Positions 1 to 10,542 of a stretch of DNA of 64,000 bases are shown here, one piece after another. Within the stretch, counting starts at the first letter, position 1, and each line of letters begins with the position of its first letter. Origin of the DNA: Oscillospiraceae bacterium. Its GTDB lineage: Bacteria > Bacillota > Clostridia > Oscillospirales > Ruminococcaceae. Both the position numbers and the translations under genes were made by a program. The notes beneath the pieces were generated by a model. It saw only the letters and a program-made list of their open reading frames with translations. It searched no databases and was not told the DNA's origin. Where the stretch lies: NCBI GenBank assembly GCA_025757845.1, contig CP107211.1, forward strand, positions 124,001-188,000, read 5' to 3'.

Positions 1-1104
1 CACCACCTCGTCCTGGAACTCGACGTACTTCTGCAGCATCTGCTTCAGGGTGAGCACCTTGGGCACCTTGTGGTCGATGGCCAGCATGATGACGCCAACG
101 GTGTCCTGCAGCTGGGTGTACTGGTACAGCTGGTTCAGGATGACCTGGGCGTTGGCGTCCTTGCGCACATCCACCACGATGCGCATACCCTTGCGATTGG
201 TCTCATCGTTCAGGCCGGTGATGCCTTCGATGCGCTTGTCCTTGACCAGGTCCGCCATGTTCTCGATCAGGCGGGCCTTGTTGACCATATAGGGGATCTC
301 GGTGATGATGATCTGGGTACGGCCGTTCTTGGTCTCCTCAATGGTGGCACGGCCCCGCAGGGTGATTTTGCCGCGGCCGGTGGCGTAGGCGGCACGGATG
401 CCGCTGCGGCCCATGATGATGCCGGCGGTGGGGAAGTCCGGGCCCTTGATGTATTCCATCAGGCCGGGCAGGTCGATATCCGGGTTGTCGATATAGGCCA
501 CACAGCCGTCGATGACCTCACTCAGGTTGTGGGGCGGGATGTTGGTGGCCATGCCGACCGCGATGCCCTGGCTGCCGTTGACCAGCAGGTTGGGGAAGCG
601 GCAGGGCAGCACGCTGGGTTCCTTTTTGGTCTCATCGAAGTTGGGGTCCCAGTCAATGGTGTCCTTCTCGATGTCGGTCAGCATCTCCACCGCCATGCGG
701 CTCATGCGGGCCTCGGTGTAACGGTAAGCAGCCGGGGGGTCGCCGTCCACCGAACCAAAGTTGCCCTGGCCATCCACCAGCGGGTAGCGCAGGGAGAAGT
801 CCTGTGCCAGACGGACCATGGCGTCGTAGACCGATGCGTCGCCGTGGGGGTGGTAGGAACCCAGCACGGCACCGACGGTGTCGGCGGACTTGCGGTAGGG
901 ATGGCTGGGGTCGTTGCCGCGCTCATGCATGGTATACAGAATACGGCGGTGAACGGGCTTCAGGCCGTCACGCACATCAGGCAGGGCACGGGACACGATG
1001 ACCGACATGGAGTAGTCCAGGAACGCGGTCTCGATCTCCTTCTTGACGTCGCGGATGATCTTTTTGGTTCCGCTGCCCGGAATCATGACATAATCTTCTT
1101 CCAT
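1..1104 (-). CDS. gyrA: DNA gyrase subunit A, N-terminal part (runs off the window)
   Basis: Breakage-reunion subunit of DNA gyrase, which introduces negative supercoils as an A2B2 complex with GyrB. The first 368 residues are present and the 3' end lies beyond base 1. ATG at 1104 follows a GGAGG-type ribosome site. The winged-helix region shows PVHRRILY and [11 protein letters not shown] (about residues 84-94), and RYTEAR places the catalytic tyrosine at Y129. The gene lies 15 bp downstream of gyrB, so the two are surely one operon. The quinolone pocket has Ala at residue 90 where most bacteria have Ser. Confidence 0.98.
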   Translation of the reverse strand, partial: MEEDYVMIPGSGTKKIIRDVKKEIETAFLDYSMSVIVSRALPDVRDGLKPVHRRILYTMHERGNDPSHPYRKSADTVGAVLGSYHPHGDASVYDAMVRLAQDFSLRYPLVDGQGNFGSVDGDPPAAYRYTEARMSRMAVEMLTDIEKDTIDWDPNFDETKKEPSVLPCRFPNLLVNGSQGIAVGMATNIPPHNLSEVIDGCVAYIDNPDIDLPGLMEYIKGPDFPTAGIIMGRSGIRAAYATGRGKITLRGRATIEETKNGRTQIIITEIPYMVNKARLIENMADLVKDKRIEGITGLNDETNRKGMRIVVDVRKDANAQVILNQLYQYTQLQDTVGVIMLAIDHKVPKVLTLKQMLQKYVEFQDEVV

Positions 1105-1119
1105 TTGTTCCTCCGTGTA

Positions 1120-3496
<2,377 letters not shown>

Positions 3497-3585
3497 ACTG
3501 TATTTTCCTCGTGCAGTTCCGATTGGATATTTTGGTATTCCATGCAGGTTTTATGCATTCATTTTTGCAACATTTCTGCATGCCG

Positions 3586-4707
3586 TCAGGCGCGGCTCAG
3601 TACGCCGCCGTTCATGCGGTATACCTCGCCGTCCGTCTTGAGGAAGGCGGTGTCATCGCAGCTGGTGACAAAGGTCTGCTTTTCCTTCATACGGGTCAGC
3701 AGATACTGCTTGCGGCCCTCGTCCAGCTCGCTGAGCACATCGTCCAGCAGCAGCACGGGGTGTTCGCCGGTGATGCGGGCTGCGGCGGCGGCCTCGGCCA
3801 TCTTCAGACTCAGCACCACGCTGCGCTGCTGTCCCTGGCTGGCAAACACACGGGCAGGCTGATCGTCCAGCAGCAGTTCCAGATCTTCGCGGTGGACGCC
3901 GCACAGGCTCTGCCCGGCCCGCAGCTCCTCGTTCTGGCGCTGCTTCAGCAGGTCAGCCAGACCGCCCGGCGCAAACTGGGCCGCATAGCGGATGCTCATG
4001 CGCTCTGCCCCGTGGGAAAGCTCCTGATAGTTGGCGCAGGCCAGCGGCCCCAGCAGGGCAAGGTAATCCCGCCGCCGCTGCTGCAGGACCTCGCCCTGCG
4101 CGGCCAGCTCCACATTCAGCACTTCCAGCAGAGCACATTTTTCCGCATAAGGGCGCTCCTGCCCGGTGGCAGAATGCCGCAGCAGCGCATTTTTCTGCTG
4201 CAGGACCCGGACGTAGCGGCGGTAAGTGGCCAGATACCCGGGGTACAGCTGGCACAATGCCGCGTCCAGAAACCGGCGGCGGCCCTCCGGTGCGCCCTTG
4301 ACCAGGCTCAGGTGTCCGGGGTCGAACACCACAGCGGGAAAGCTGCCGGCCAGACCGGCCGCCCGCTTGGGGGCAGCCCCGTTCACCGAGGCATAGCGGC
4401 CGGGGCGGGGTGCGTCCGGGGTACCCACCGTGATGCGCACCCGGGCCGGGTCATCCGGCTCCTGATCTTCCTGCCGGGTGCGCTGGGTCACGGCTTCCAG
4501 CACCGCGAATGTCTCCCCGCGGCGCACAAGCTCGGCATCCTTGCCGCCCCGGAAGCTCTTGCCGCCGGTCAGCAGCCAGATGGCCTCCAGCAGATTGGTC
4601 TTGCCCTGACCGTTGTTGCCGCAGATGACCGTCAGCTCCCGGCCGGGTTCCAGCCGGGCCGACGCAATGTTGCGGTAATTCGTAACTTCCAGTGAAAGCA
4701 ACCGCAT
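3586..4707 (-). CDS. recF: DNA replication and repair protein RecF
   Basis: 373-residue SMC-like ATPase that loads RecA at single-strand gaps with RecO and RecR. Walker A is GNNGQGKTNLLEA (about residues 30-42), the ABC signature is SQGQQRSVVLSLK, and Walker B is PVLLLDDVLSELD. The start ATG overlaps the stop of yaaA by one base (TAATG), indicating translational coupling. Length and order dnaN-yaaA-recF are standard for Firmicutes origins. Confidence 0.97.
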   Translation of the reverse strand: MRLLSLEVTNYRNIASARLEPGRELTVICGNNGQGKTNLLEAIWLLTGGKSFRGGKDAELVRRGETFAVLEAVTQRTRQEDQEPDDPARVRITVGTPDAPRPGRYASVNGAAPKRAAGLAGSFPAVVFDPGHLSLVKGAPEGRRRFLDAALCQLYPGYLATYRRYVRVLQQKNALLRHSATGQERPYAEKCALLEVLNVELAAQGEVLQQRRRDYLALLGPLACANYQELSHGAERMSIRYAAQFAPGGLADLLKQRQNEELRAGQSLCGVHREDLELLLDDQPARVFASQGQQRSVVLSLKMAEAAAAARITGEHPVLLLDDVLSELDEGRKQYLLTRMKEKQTFVTSCDDTAFLKTDGEVYRMNGGVLSRA

Positions 4708-4922
4708 TACTGGCCCTGCCCGACTTCCACGGACTGGCCGTCCAGCTCGATCACGTCACCGACACGGCACTTCTTGCCGCGCATGGTGCACACCTCGCCG
4801 TTTACCTTCACGGCACCGCCCTGCACCAGCTCCTTGGCTTCGCCGCCGGTCTCGCACAGGCCTGCATACTTGAGCAGGGCATCCAGCTTGATAAATTCCG
4901 TATGAATGAGAATTTTCTGCAT
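4707..4922 (-). CDS. yaaA: YaaA-type S4-domain RNA-binding protein
   Basis: 71-residue protein, mostly one S4 domain ([31 protein letters not shown]). The family lies between dnaN and recF in many Firmicutes and probably binds structured RNA, with a role in ribosome assembly suggested for Bacillus YaaA. The start [10 protein letters not shown] at 4922 is chosen because the longer reading (from 4988) lies inside dnaN. It begins 13 bp after the dnaN stop and overlaps recF by one base. Confidence 0.88.
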   Translation of the reverse strand: MQKILIHTEFIKLDALLKYAGLCETGGEAKELVQGGAVKVNGEVCTMRGKKCRVGDVIELDGQSVEVGQGQ

Positions 4923-4935
4923 AAAATCGCCTTTC

Positions 4936-6042
4936 TTAGTCGTTCTTGAAGCGCACGGGCAGCACCAGGTACAGGAAATCATTGCCATCCACGGGCAGCA
5001 CCTTGACCGGGCTCAGGGGGCCGCTGATCTCCATGCGCACCTGTTCGGTGCGGGCGTTGCGCAGAGCGTCCAGCAGATAGCGGTTGTTGAAGCCGATTTC
5101 CACCTCGTCGCCCTCACACTGCGCGTTGAATTCATCCACCACGCGGCCCAGATTCGTCTGGCAGCGCACCACGACTTTCCCCTCGGTAAAGGTAATGCGG
5201 AGGGGATTTTTTAAACGCTCTGTAATAATCAGAGAGGCACGCTCGATGGTCTCGATGAACTCCTTGGTGTCAAGGATCACCCGGGTACGGCTGCCGGCGG
5301 GGATCACGTTGTGATAGTTCAGGAACTCGCCCTCGATCAGGCGGCTCATGATGGTGTAACCGGCGGCCATGAACACCACATAGCGGCGGTTGGCACAGAT
5401 GTGCACCGGCTCTTCGTCGTCGTTGGGCAGCAGGTGGGCCACTTCGGTCATGGTCTTGCTGGGCACGATGATGCGGATGTCCTTCACGGCGGTGACCGGG
5501 CGCTCCACGATGGCCAGACGGTAGCCGTCCAGGGCCACGATGGTCAGCTTGTCGGGTTCGATCTCGAACAGTTCGCCGGTGTGAGCCGGTTTTTTCTCGT
5601 CCTGACTCACGGCGTACAGGGTGCGGTCGATCATGTCCCGGAGCACGCCGGTGGGGATGGTCAGGGTCTCCTCGGCACCGGTATTGGGCAGATCTGGGAA
5701 GTCGGTGGCGGCCATGGACTGGATCTCGAATTCCGCCACGCCGCTCTTGATGGTGGTCTTGCCGTTGTCGGCAGACAGGATGCTGATCTGACCGGCGGGC
5801 ATCCGGCTGATCATGCTGCTGAGCAGTTTTGCGTTCAGCACGATCTCGCCGGGCTCCTTGACGTTGGCCTCGATGGTGGTCACGATGCCCATTTCCAGGT
5901 CATAACCGGTCAGGGTAAGCTGGAAACCTTCGGCTTTCAGCAGGATGCCTTCCAGCACTGGGATGGCTGACCGCATGGTGACGGCCTTGGAAACGCCGTC
6001 GATCGCTGCACTGAGAAGGGTTTTATCGCATACAATGTTCAA
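4936..6042 (-). CDS. dnaN: DNA polymerase III sliding clamp (beta subunit)
   Basis: 368-residue processivity clamp that encircles DNA and tethers PolC/DnaE, with the usual three repeated clamp folds (for example [20 protein letters not shown] at the N-terminus and [10 protein letters not shown] near the C-terminus). The start codon is TTG at 6042, preceded by AAAGGAG about ten bases upstream; no ATG fits better. First gene of the leftward dnaN-yaaA-recF cluster, with oriC directly upstream. Confidence 0.97.
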   Translation of the reverse strand: MNIVCDKTLLSAAIDGVSKAVTMRSAIPVLEGILLKAEGFQLTLTGYDLEMGIVTTIEANVKEPGEIVLNAKLLSSMISRMPAGQISILSADNGKTTIKSGVAEFEIQSMAATDFPDLPNTGAEETLTIPTGVLRDMIDRTLYAVSQDEKKPAHTGELFEIEPDKLTIVALDGYRLAIVERPVTAVKDIRIIVPSKTMTEVAHLLPNDDEEPVHICANRRYVVFMAAGYTIMSRLIEGEFLNYHNVIPAGSRTRVILDTKEFIETIERASLIITERLKNPLRITFTEGKVVVRCQTNLGRVVDEFNAQCEGDEVEIGFNNRYLLDALRNARTEQVRMEISGPLSPVKVLPVDGNDFLYLVLPVRFKND

Positions 6043-6440
6043 ACCAGAATCGCTCCTTTTTGTTCACCGGCCGTATTGTAGGTCTGTTCTTCAGAATTGC
6101 CTGCTGACCGGTCTATCTTATTGAACTTGTTGTAGTAACCGTAGTAGGGGGTGGGGAACTTGTGGAAAACTCGGAAAAGCCTTGTCGGAATGCGGGGGTT
6201 TTGGTTTCCACCGGATTGTGAATGGGTTGTGGAGGAATTGTGGAATCGTGAAGAAAAGTTCCACTTTCCACAGCGGATGTGGAAAGAACGGGTTGAATGT
6301 TGAAAACTCAGTGGAAAGTGTGGAAAGGTTTGCGATTTTACCACAAGATATGGGTCTGTTTTCCCCATTTTGCCCCGGTTTTTCCCCATATTTTGGGGTG
6401 AGACCCTGAAATGAGTATGACTTTTACGTCAAAATCTGTC
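6043..6440. other. oriC: Chromosomal replication origin, dnaN-dnaA gap
   Basis: 398 bp without a real gene, between dnaA and dnaN, where transcription and inferred replication arms diverge nearby. It holds a cluster of DnaA-box-like nonamers: TGTGGAAAA at 6161, TGTGGAATC at 6240, CTTTCCACA at 6264, TGTGGAAAG at 6278 and 6319, and a weaker AGTGGAAAG at 6310. Read on the minus strand, the box at 6161-6169 is followed by a C-rich run (6148-6156), TACTAC triplets (6132-6146) and an AT-rich stretch (6110-6130), the layout of the Bacillus unwinding element with DnaA-trios. Strand switch and gene order support the call. Confidence 0.85.
6132..6169 (-). promoter_or_regulatory. Candidate DnaA box, GC run and DnaA-trio unwinding site
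   Basis: On the minus strand a DnaA box (TTTTCCACA) is followed by CCCC-rich bases and two TACTAC groups, then AT-rich DNA. This matches the order box, GC cluster, trio described for the basal unwinding system of Bacillus oriC. The exact melting point is inferred. Confidence 0.6.
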
Positions 6441-7763
6441 TCAGGCCTTGACGTTTTTGATGATGTCGCTGACCGTCTCCCGCAGGTGCTGGTCGTTCTT
6501 CATGTCCCGTTCCATGGTCTTGAGGGAGTAGACGATGGTGGAGTGATCGCGGCCCGAGAATTCCCGGCCGATCTCTTCCATGCTCATGCCGGTGACCTCC
6601 CGCAGGATGTAGATGGCCACACGGCGGGCAGAGGCCACATTGGCGTTGCGCTTGGTGCCGCGGATGTCGGCAGGGGAGACGTTGAAGGTGCGGGACACCT
6701 CGCCGATGATCTTTTCGATGGTCACCGGTACGGGCTGGGTCTCGTTGAGGATGTCCTTGATGGCGTTCTGAGCCACGCTGATCACCGGCTGGATGCCCTC
6801 CAGCATGTAGTAGGCGTTCAGCTTTTTCACGGCGCCTTCCAGCTGGCGGATGTTGTTCTTCAGGTGGTTGGCGATGAACTCGGCCACATCCTCGGGCAGA
6901 TCCAGGTGCAAAAGCTCTGCCTTGCGCTTGACGATGGCCACGCGGGTCTCGAAGTCCGGCGGCTGGACATCGGCGGTCAGGCCCCACTCAAAGCGGGTGC
7001 GCAGGCGCTCTTCCAGGCTCTTGATCTCCTTGGCCGGGCGATCGGAAGCAATGACGATCTGCTTGTGGGCGTCGTGCAGGGAGTTGAAGGTGTGGAAGAA
7101 CTCTTCCTGGGTGGACTCCTTGCCGGCGATGAACTGGATATCGTCCACCAGCAGCAGGTCGGCCACGCGGTACTTCATGCGGAAGTCCTCGGTGCTGCCG
7201 GCGCGGATGGCGGCGATCAGCTCATTGGTGAACTGCTCGCAGGTCACATACATGATGACGAAGTCGGGGTGGGTGCGTTTGATCTCGGTCTGGATGGCCG
7301 TCAGCAGATGGGTCTTGCCAAGGCCCGAGCCGCCGTAGATGAACAGGGGGTTGTAAGCGCCGGAAGGGTTGGCCGCCACCGCCTGCGCCGCAGCAAACGC
7401 AAACTGGTTGGAGGGGCCCTTGATGAAGTTCTCGAAGGTGAACTCGTAGTTGCCCTGGGGGGAGGCGGGGTTCGCCTCGTACTGCTGGGCCAGCACCACC
7501 TCGTGGGGCGGGGTGCTGGGCACCACCAGCGTGATGTCCACGTCAAAGCCCAGCACGGTCTTGAAGGCCTCCTTCAGCAGGCCCAGGTAGCGGTCGGTGA
7601 CGATCTTGCAGATGAAGTCGTTGCGCACCGACAGGGTGATGTGGCTGGAGTCCTCAAAGCTGATGGGCTCCAGGCCGTCGATGTAGAGATTATAGGTCGG
7701 CTCGGCCATCTGCGTTTTGCAGTACGCCTGGGCGGCCTCTAAAACGTCCTTGAAAGAATCCAT
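6441..7763 (-). CDS. dnaA: Chromosomal replication initiator DnaA
   Basis: AAA+ initiator that binds DnaA boxes and melts oriC; 440 aa from ATG 7763 (MDSFKDVLEAAQ). A GTG four codons upstream at 7775 is in frame, but GGAG at 7775-7778 fits the ATG better (11-base spacing). Domain I is at the N-terminus, Walker A is GGSGLGKTHLL, Walker B is LLLVDDIQFIAGKE, and the DNA-binding helix motif near the C-terminus reads GREFSGRDHSTIVYSL. Its promoter points left away from rpmH. Confidence 0.97.
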   Translation of the reverse strand: MDSFKDVLEAAQAYCKTQMAEPTYNLYIDGLEPISFEDSSHITLSVRNDFICKIVTDRYLGLLKEAFKTVLGFDVDITLVVPSTPPHEVVLAQQYEANPASPQGNYEFTFENFIKGPSNQFAFAAAQAVAANPSGAYNPLFIYGGSGLGKTHLLTAIQTEIKRTHPDFVIMYVTCEQFTNELIAAIRAGSTEDFRMKYRVADLLLVDDIQFIAGKESTQEEFFHTFNSLHDAHKQIVIASDRPAKEIKSLEERLRTRFEWGLTADVQPPDFETRVAIVKRKAELLHLDLPEDVAEFIANHLKNNIRQLEGAVKKLNAYYMLEGIQPVISVAQNAIKDILNETQPVPVTIEKIIGEVSRTFNVSPADIRGTKRNANVASARRVAIYILREVTGMSMEEIGREFSGRDHSTIVYSLKTMERDMKNDQHLRETVSDIIKNVKA

Positions 7764-7813
7764 AAAAACATCCACTCCATTGAAGTTTTCAACAATGCTG
7801 CTGATACCAGGTT

Positions 7814-7842
7814 AGTATACCACAAAAATCTCTGTGCGTCTA
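7814..7842 (-). promoter_or_regulatory. dnaA promoter
   Basis: Minus strand: -10 TATACT (7814-7819) with an extended TGG, and -35 TAGACG (7837-7842), 17 bp apart, about 50 bases upstream of the dnaA start. Confidence 0.7.
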
Positions 7843-8022
7843 TATTTCTATAAGGTAATTTTATATACATAAAATAAGACCGCCCTGTGTCGGGTTTTTC
7901 GCGTTGTGGCGCGGCGGACCAAAAGCCACAATATCTTGTGGCAGACGAGTTTTCCACGGCAGAATGGTGAAAAAGTTGAAAATCTTTTCACAAAAAAGTT
8001 TGCAGGAAAGCGAAAAAAATGC

Positions 8023-8052
8023 TTGACAGAACGCCATACTGTGCGATATACT
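8023..8052 (+). promoter_or_regulatory. rpmH promoter
   Basis: Perfect -35 TTGACA (8023-8028) and -10 TATACT (8047-8052) separated by 18 bp, 80 bases upstream of the rpmH start; a strong vegetative promoter as expected for a ribosomal protein gene. Confidence 0.85.
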
Positions 8053-8131
8053 GTTGAATTGCAAGCCTGTCCCCATTTTGGGACCAGAAATACCCCATCA
8101 TCGGGGACGAGTTTTTACGGAGGATACAACC

Positions 8132-8266
8132 ATGAAGAGAACTTTTCAGCCCAAGAAGCGTCATCGCAAGGAAGTTCATGGCTTTCTGACCCGCATGAGC
8201 ACCAAGAACGGCCGCAAGGTCATCAATGCTCGCCGTGCTAAGGGCCGCAAGAGCCTGACTGTCTGA
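8132..8266 (+). CDS. rpmH: 50S ribosomal protein L34
   Basis: 44-residue very basic protein, [20 protein letters not shown] at the start and [10 protein letters not shown] at the end, the universal L34 pattern; part of the large ribosomal subunit. ATG at 8132 follows ACGGAGGATACAACC. It is the first gene of the rightward arm and is followed by its own terminator, after which rnpA has a separate extended -10 promoter. Confidence 0.97.
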   Translation: MKRTFQPKKRHRKEVHGFLTRMSTKNGRKVINARRAKGRKSLTV

Positions 8267-8314
8267 TCCCGCGTTTTATGGCGAGATCCGGCGCAGAACC
8301 CAATATGCGCACAA

Positions 8315-8352
8315 AAGACCGCTGATTCTGGATCGGTGGTCTTATTTTATTT
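8315..8352 (+). terminator. Terminator after rpmH
   Basis: Stem AAGACCGCTGA (8315-8325) with its partner ending GGTGGTCTT (to 8343), including two G-U pairs, a 7-base loop and a T-rich tail ATTTTATTT. Confidence 0.75.
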
Positions 8353-8423
8353 GAAAAATTCCGGCAAACCGGAAAAATTTTTCGCAAAAAGCCCATGGGG
8401 GCCTTTTAAAGTCGAAAAAATTC

Positions 8424-8432
8424 TGATATACT
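8424..8432 (+). promoter_or_regulatory. rnpA promoter (extended -10)
   Basis: TGATATACT at 8424-8432 is an extended -10; the -35 region is weak. It lies about 65 bases before the rnpA start and after the rpmH terminator. Confidence 0.55.
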
Positions 8433-8498
8433 GGCTAAAGAATCTGCTTTGTGCACCCGGCTTGGTGCCGGGCAGAAGAGAAAGGAGACGCCGAAGCA

Positions 8499-8915
8499 AT
8501 GCGCTACCGTCCCATCCGCCGCAACAACGAATTTGGCCGCGTGTATGCCCGCGGCAAATCCTATGTGAACCAGGCTCTGGTGCTGTATGTGCTCAAGACC
8601 CGCGGCAAACGCACCCGCGTGGGCCTGACCGCCACCAAGAAGATCGGCCACGCCGTGCAGCGCAACCGCGCCCGCCGTGTGATGAAGGCCGCCATCGACG
8701 AGCATTTGGATTACAACATCGGCGGTTACGATCTGGTATTCGTGGCCCGGGGCATGACCCCGCGGCTCAAGAGCTGGCAGCTCAGCAGCATCGTGGCAAA
8801 GCTGTTTGCCCAGGCCGGCCTGCCGGACAAGGCAAAGCAGCCGGACGCACCGCCGCCCGCCACCCTGCCTCCGGCCCGTAAAAAGCCGGCAGCGGACGAG
8901 AAGGCAAAGGCATGA
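8499..8915 (+). CDS. rnpA: Ribonuclease P protein component
   Basis: 138-residue protein subunit of RNase P, which matures the 5' end of tRNAs together with the catalytic RNA. Start MRYRPIRRNNEFGRVY at 8499 follows AAAGGAGACG. The family motif GKRTRVGLTATKKIGHAVQRNRARRVMK is present (described in two halves here: RVGLTATKKIGHAV then QRNRARR). The C-terminus after residue about 115 is a Pro/Ala/Lys-rich tail not needed for the fold. Stop overlaps the start of yidD (ATGA), so the two are coupled. Confidence 0.95.
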   Translation: MRYRPIRRNNEFGRVYARGKSYVNQALVLYVLKTRGKRTRVGLTATKKIGHAVQRNRARRVMKAAIDEHLDYNIGGYDLVFVARGMTPRLKSWQLSSIVAKLFAQAGLPDKAKQPDAPPPATLPPARKKPAADEKAKA

Positions 8916-9217
8916 ACCGTCTGCAGGCAGTTTGCCGCAGGGCCCTGTGCCTGCCCATCCGGGCCTATCAGTATACCCTCAGCCCATGGATCGGCCGCAG
9001 CTGCCGGTTCACCCCCAGCTGCAGCAACTACACCATGCAGGCCATCCTGACCCACGGCTGCATCAAGGGCATCCTGCTGGGAGCCTGGCGCATCGCCCGG
9101 TGCAACCCCCTGGGTAAATGGGGCTACGACCCCGTGCCGGAAGCAGGGAAGTGGACGAACCCCGCCCGCAGGCTGCAGCCTTCAAAACTGTTTGAAAACC
9201 GGCATAAAGCAAACTAG
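8912..9217 (+). CDS. yidD: Membrane protein insertion efficiency factor YidD
   Basis: 101-residue basic protein of the YidD family, which helps YidC insert membrane proteins. Typical motifs: IRAYQYTLSPWIGRSCRFTP, then CSNYTMQAI and GAWRIARCNPLGKWGYDPV. ATG 8912 overlaps the rnpA stop by four bases. Last gene before a 227 bp gap holding a structured RNA candidate. Confidence 0.93.
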   Translation: MNRLQAVCRRALCLPIRAYQYTLSPWIGRSCRFTPSCSNYTMQAILTHGCIKGILLGAWRIARCNPLGKWGYDPVPEAGKWTNPARRLQPSKLFENRHKAN

Positions 9218-9220
9218 AAC
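9192..9220 (+). promoter_or_regulatory. Candidate promoter inside the end of yidD
   Basis: TTGAAA (9192-9197) and TAGAAC (9215-9220) with 17 bp spacing. The predicted start near 9227 coincides with the 5' base of the folded RNA candidate at 9227-9352. Confidence 0.4.
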
Positions 9221-9226
9221 GTTACC

Positions 9227-9352
9227 GGCAGGACGGCGGGGAGTTTCTCCGAGGACCGTCCGCTGGGGTGGGACCCTGCTGCCGCAGGCAGTAGGGCGGG
9301 CGATGGAATGGCCCGATTCGTGTCCGAGGAGAAAGCTCCCCGCTGGCCTGCC
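9227..9352 (+). ncRNA. Structured RNA candidate between yidD and yidC
   Basis: 126 bases that fold into one long closing stem and two inner hairpins. Outer pairs: GGCAGG (9227) with CCTGCC (9347); GCGGGGAG (9236) with CTCCCCGC (9336); TTTCTCC (9244) with GGAGAAA (9328); a tandem GA/GA step; then GGAC (9253) with GTCC (9322). Inside, CCCTGCTGCC (9274) pairs with GGCAGTAGGG (9287) and CGGGC (9297) with GCCCG (9311). I do not recognise it as SRP, 6S, RNase P RNA or a known riboswitch. It could be a stable RNA, a yidC leader or a palindromic repeat. Confidence 0.45.
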
Positions 9353-9444
9353 CGCTGCAATTTCAGCTTCTTGTGACGCATCGCACTGTGGGCGGTGTGT
9401 CCTACGATAAAAAATAACGCGTCCCGTGCCACAGGCGGGGCAGA

Positions 9445-10518
9445 ATGGACAAAGGTATGAACTTCTTTTACATCCTAAGCGCTCCTCTTGGCTATGTGAT
9501 GGAGTGGATCTACAAGCTGCTGCCCAACTACGGCTGGGACATCATCCTCTTCACGCTGCTGATCAACATCGTCAAGATCCCTCTGCAGCTCAGCCAGCAG
9601 AAGAGCATGGCCAAAATGTCGGCCTTCCAGCCCATGCTGCAGGAGATCCAGACCAAGTACAAGAATAAGCCCGAAAAGCAGCAGGAAGAAATGCTCAAGC
9701 TGCAGCAGGACTATGGCTATAAGCCCACCGCCGGCTGCGTGCCCATGCTGCTCAACTTCCTGGTCATCTTCGGCGTTATCGGCGTGGTGTACAACCCCCT
9801 GGAGCGGATCTTCCACATCAGTGCCGCTGCCCTGGCCGCCGCCGGTGAGGCCCTGACCGCCGCCGGGGTTTCCTTTACTGCCATCACCCGCGACACCAAC
9901 ATCATTGCACAGGTCGTGGCCGGCAATTCCAGCGTGATCGGCTGCTTCAGCGCAGACCAGATCGCCACCATCACCGAGTTCAGCCAGCACATGAACTTCC
10001 TGGGCATCGACCTGACCCGCATCCCGCAGATCGGCCTGTCGCTGGACCTGGTGCTGCCGCTGCTGTCGGTGGTGACCATGTTCCTGTCCACCCACATCAG
10101 CATGAAGGCCTCCGGCCAGCAGATGCAGGGCAGCATGAAGGTGACCATGTACCTGATGCCGCTGATGTATCTGTTCTTCTGCTTTACCTACCCGCTGGCA
10201 TTCTCGCTGTACTACGTCATTTCCAACATCGTGATGACCGTGCAGACCCAGGTCATGCGCAAGATCTACGACCCCGAGAAGATGCGCAAGGAAGTGGAAG
10301 CTCAGATCGAAGAAAAGAAAAAGCAGCAGAAGCGCGGCGTGAAGAGCACCACCGTGAAGGTCACCGACCCCAAGACCGGCAAGGTCACCGAGAAGAACCT
10401 CTCGGCCAGCGAGATGAACAAGCGCCGCCTGGAGTATGCCCGTCAGCTGGACGCTGAGCGTTACAAGGACGAGCGCACCGTGCCGCTGAGTGAGCTGAAC
10501 AAGCAGGACAAGGAATAA
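9445..10518 (+). CDS. yidC: Membrane protein insertase YidC
   Basis: 357-residue YidC/Oxa1 insertase, which inserts small membrane proteins alone or with SecYEG. Start MDKGMNFFYILSAPLGYVME at 9445 (an alternative ATG lies at 9457). After a first membrane helix there is WDIILFTLLINIVKIPLQL, a charged cytoplasmic hairpin (QQKSMAKMSAFQPMLQEIQ), further helices near residues 90-110, 195-220 and 230-260, and a Lys-rich C-terminal tail that can contact ribosomes. No lipobox is seen. An insertion of about 60 residues after the third helix is longer than in Bacillus SpoIIIJ. Followed 24 bp later by jag. Confidence 0.93.
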   Translation: MDKGMNFFYILSAPLGYVMEWIYKLLPNYGWDIILFTLLINIVKIPLQLSQQKSMAKMSAFQPMLQEIQTKYKNKPEKQQEEMLKLQQDYGYKPTAGCVPMLLNFLVIFGVIGVVYNPLERIFHISAAALAAAGEALTAAGVSFTAITRDTNIIAQVVAGNSSVIGCFSADQIATITEFSQHMNFLGIDLTRIPQIGLSLDLVLPLLSVVTMFLSTHISMKASGQQMQGSMKVTMYLMPLMYLFFCFTYPLAFSLYYVISNIVMTVQTQVMRKIYDPEKMRKEVEAQIEEKKKQQKRGVKSTTVKVTDPKTGKVTEKNLSASEMNKRRLEYARQLDAERYKDERTVPLSELNKQDKE

Positions 10519-10542
10519 AAGAATAAAGGAGGACGAACGGTT

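Larger units (their letters stand above)
7764..8131. other. dnaA-rpmH divergent region
   Basis: 368 bp with promoters for both flanking genes, an AT-rich stretch (7840-8060) and isolated DnaA-box-like motifs such as TTTTCCACG near 7949-7957. It may contribute to origin function or DnaA autoregulation, but the box cluster is much weaker than in the dnaN-dnaA gap. Confidence 0.5.

Noticed and set aside
4923..4988. N-terminal extension of yaaA to 4988
   Set aside because: Would lie inside dna[11 protein letters not shown] at 4922 is the family start.
6039..6389. 116-codon minus-strand ORF in oriC
   Set aside because: Lies across DnaA boxes and the unwinding element; no ribosome site and no family signal.
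9227..9352. 6S RNA, SRP RNA or RNase P RNA
   Set aside because: The conserved cores (SRP domain IV loop, 6S central bubble, RNase P P4 motifs) could not be found; kept as an unknown structured element.
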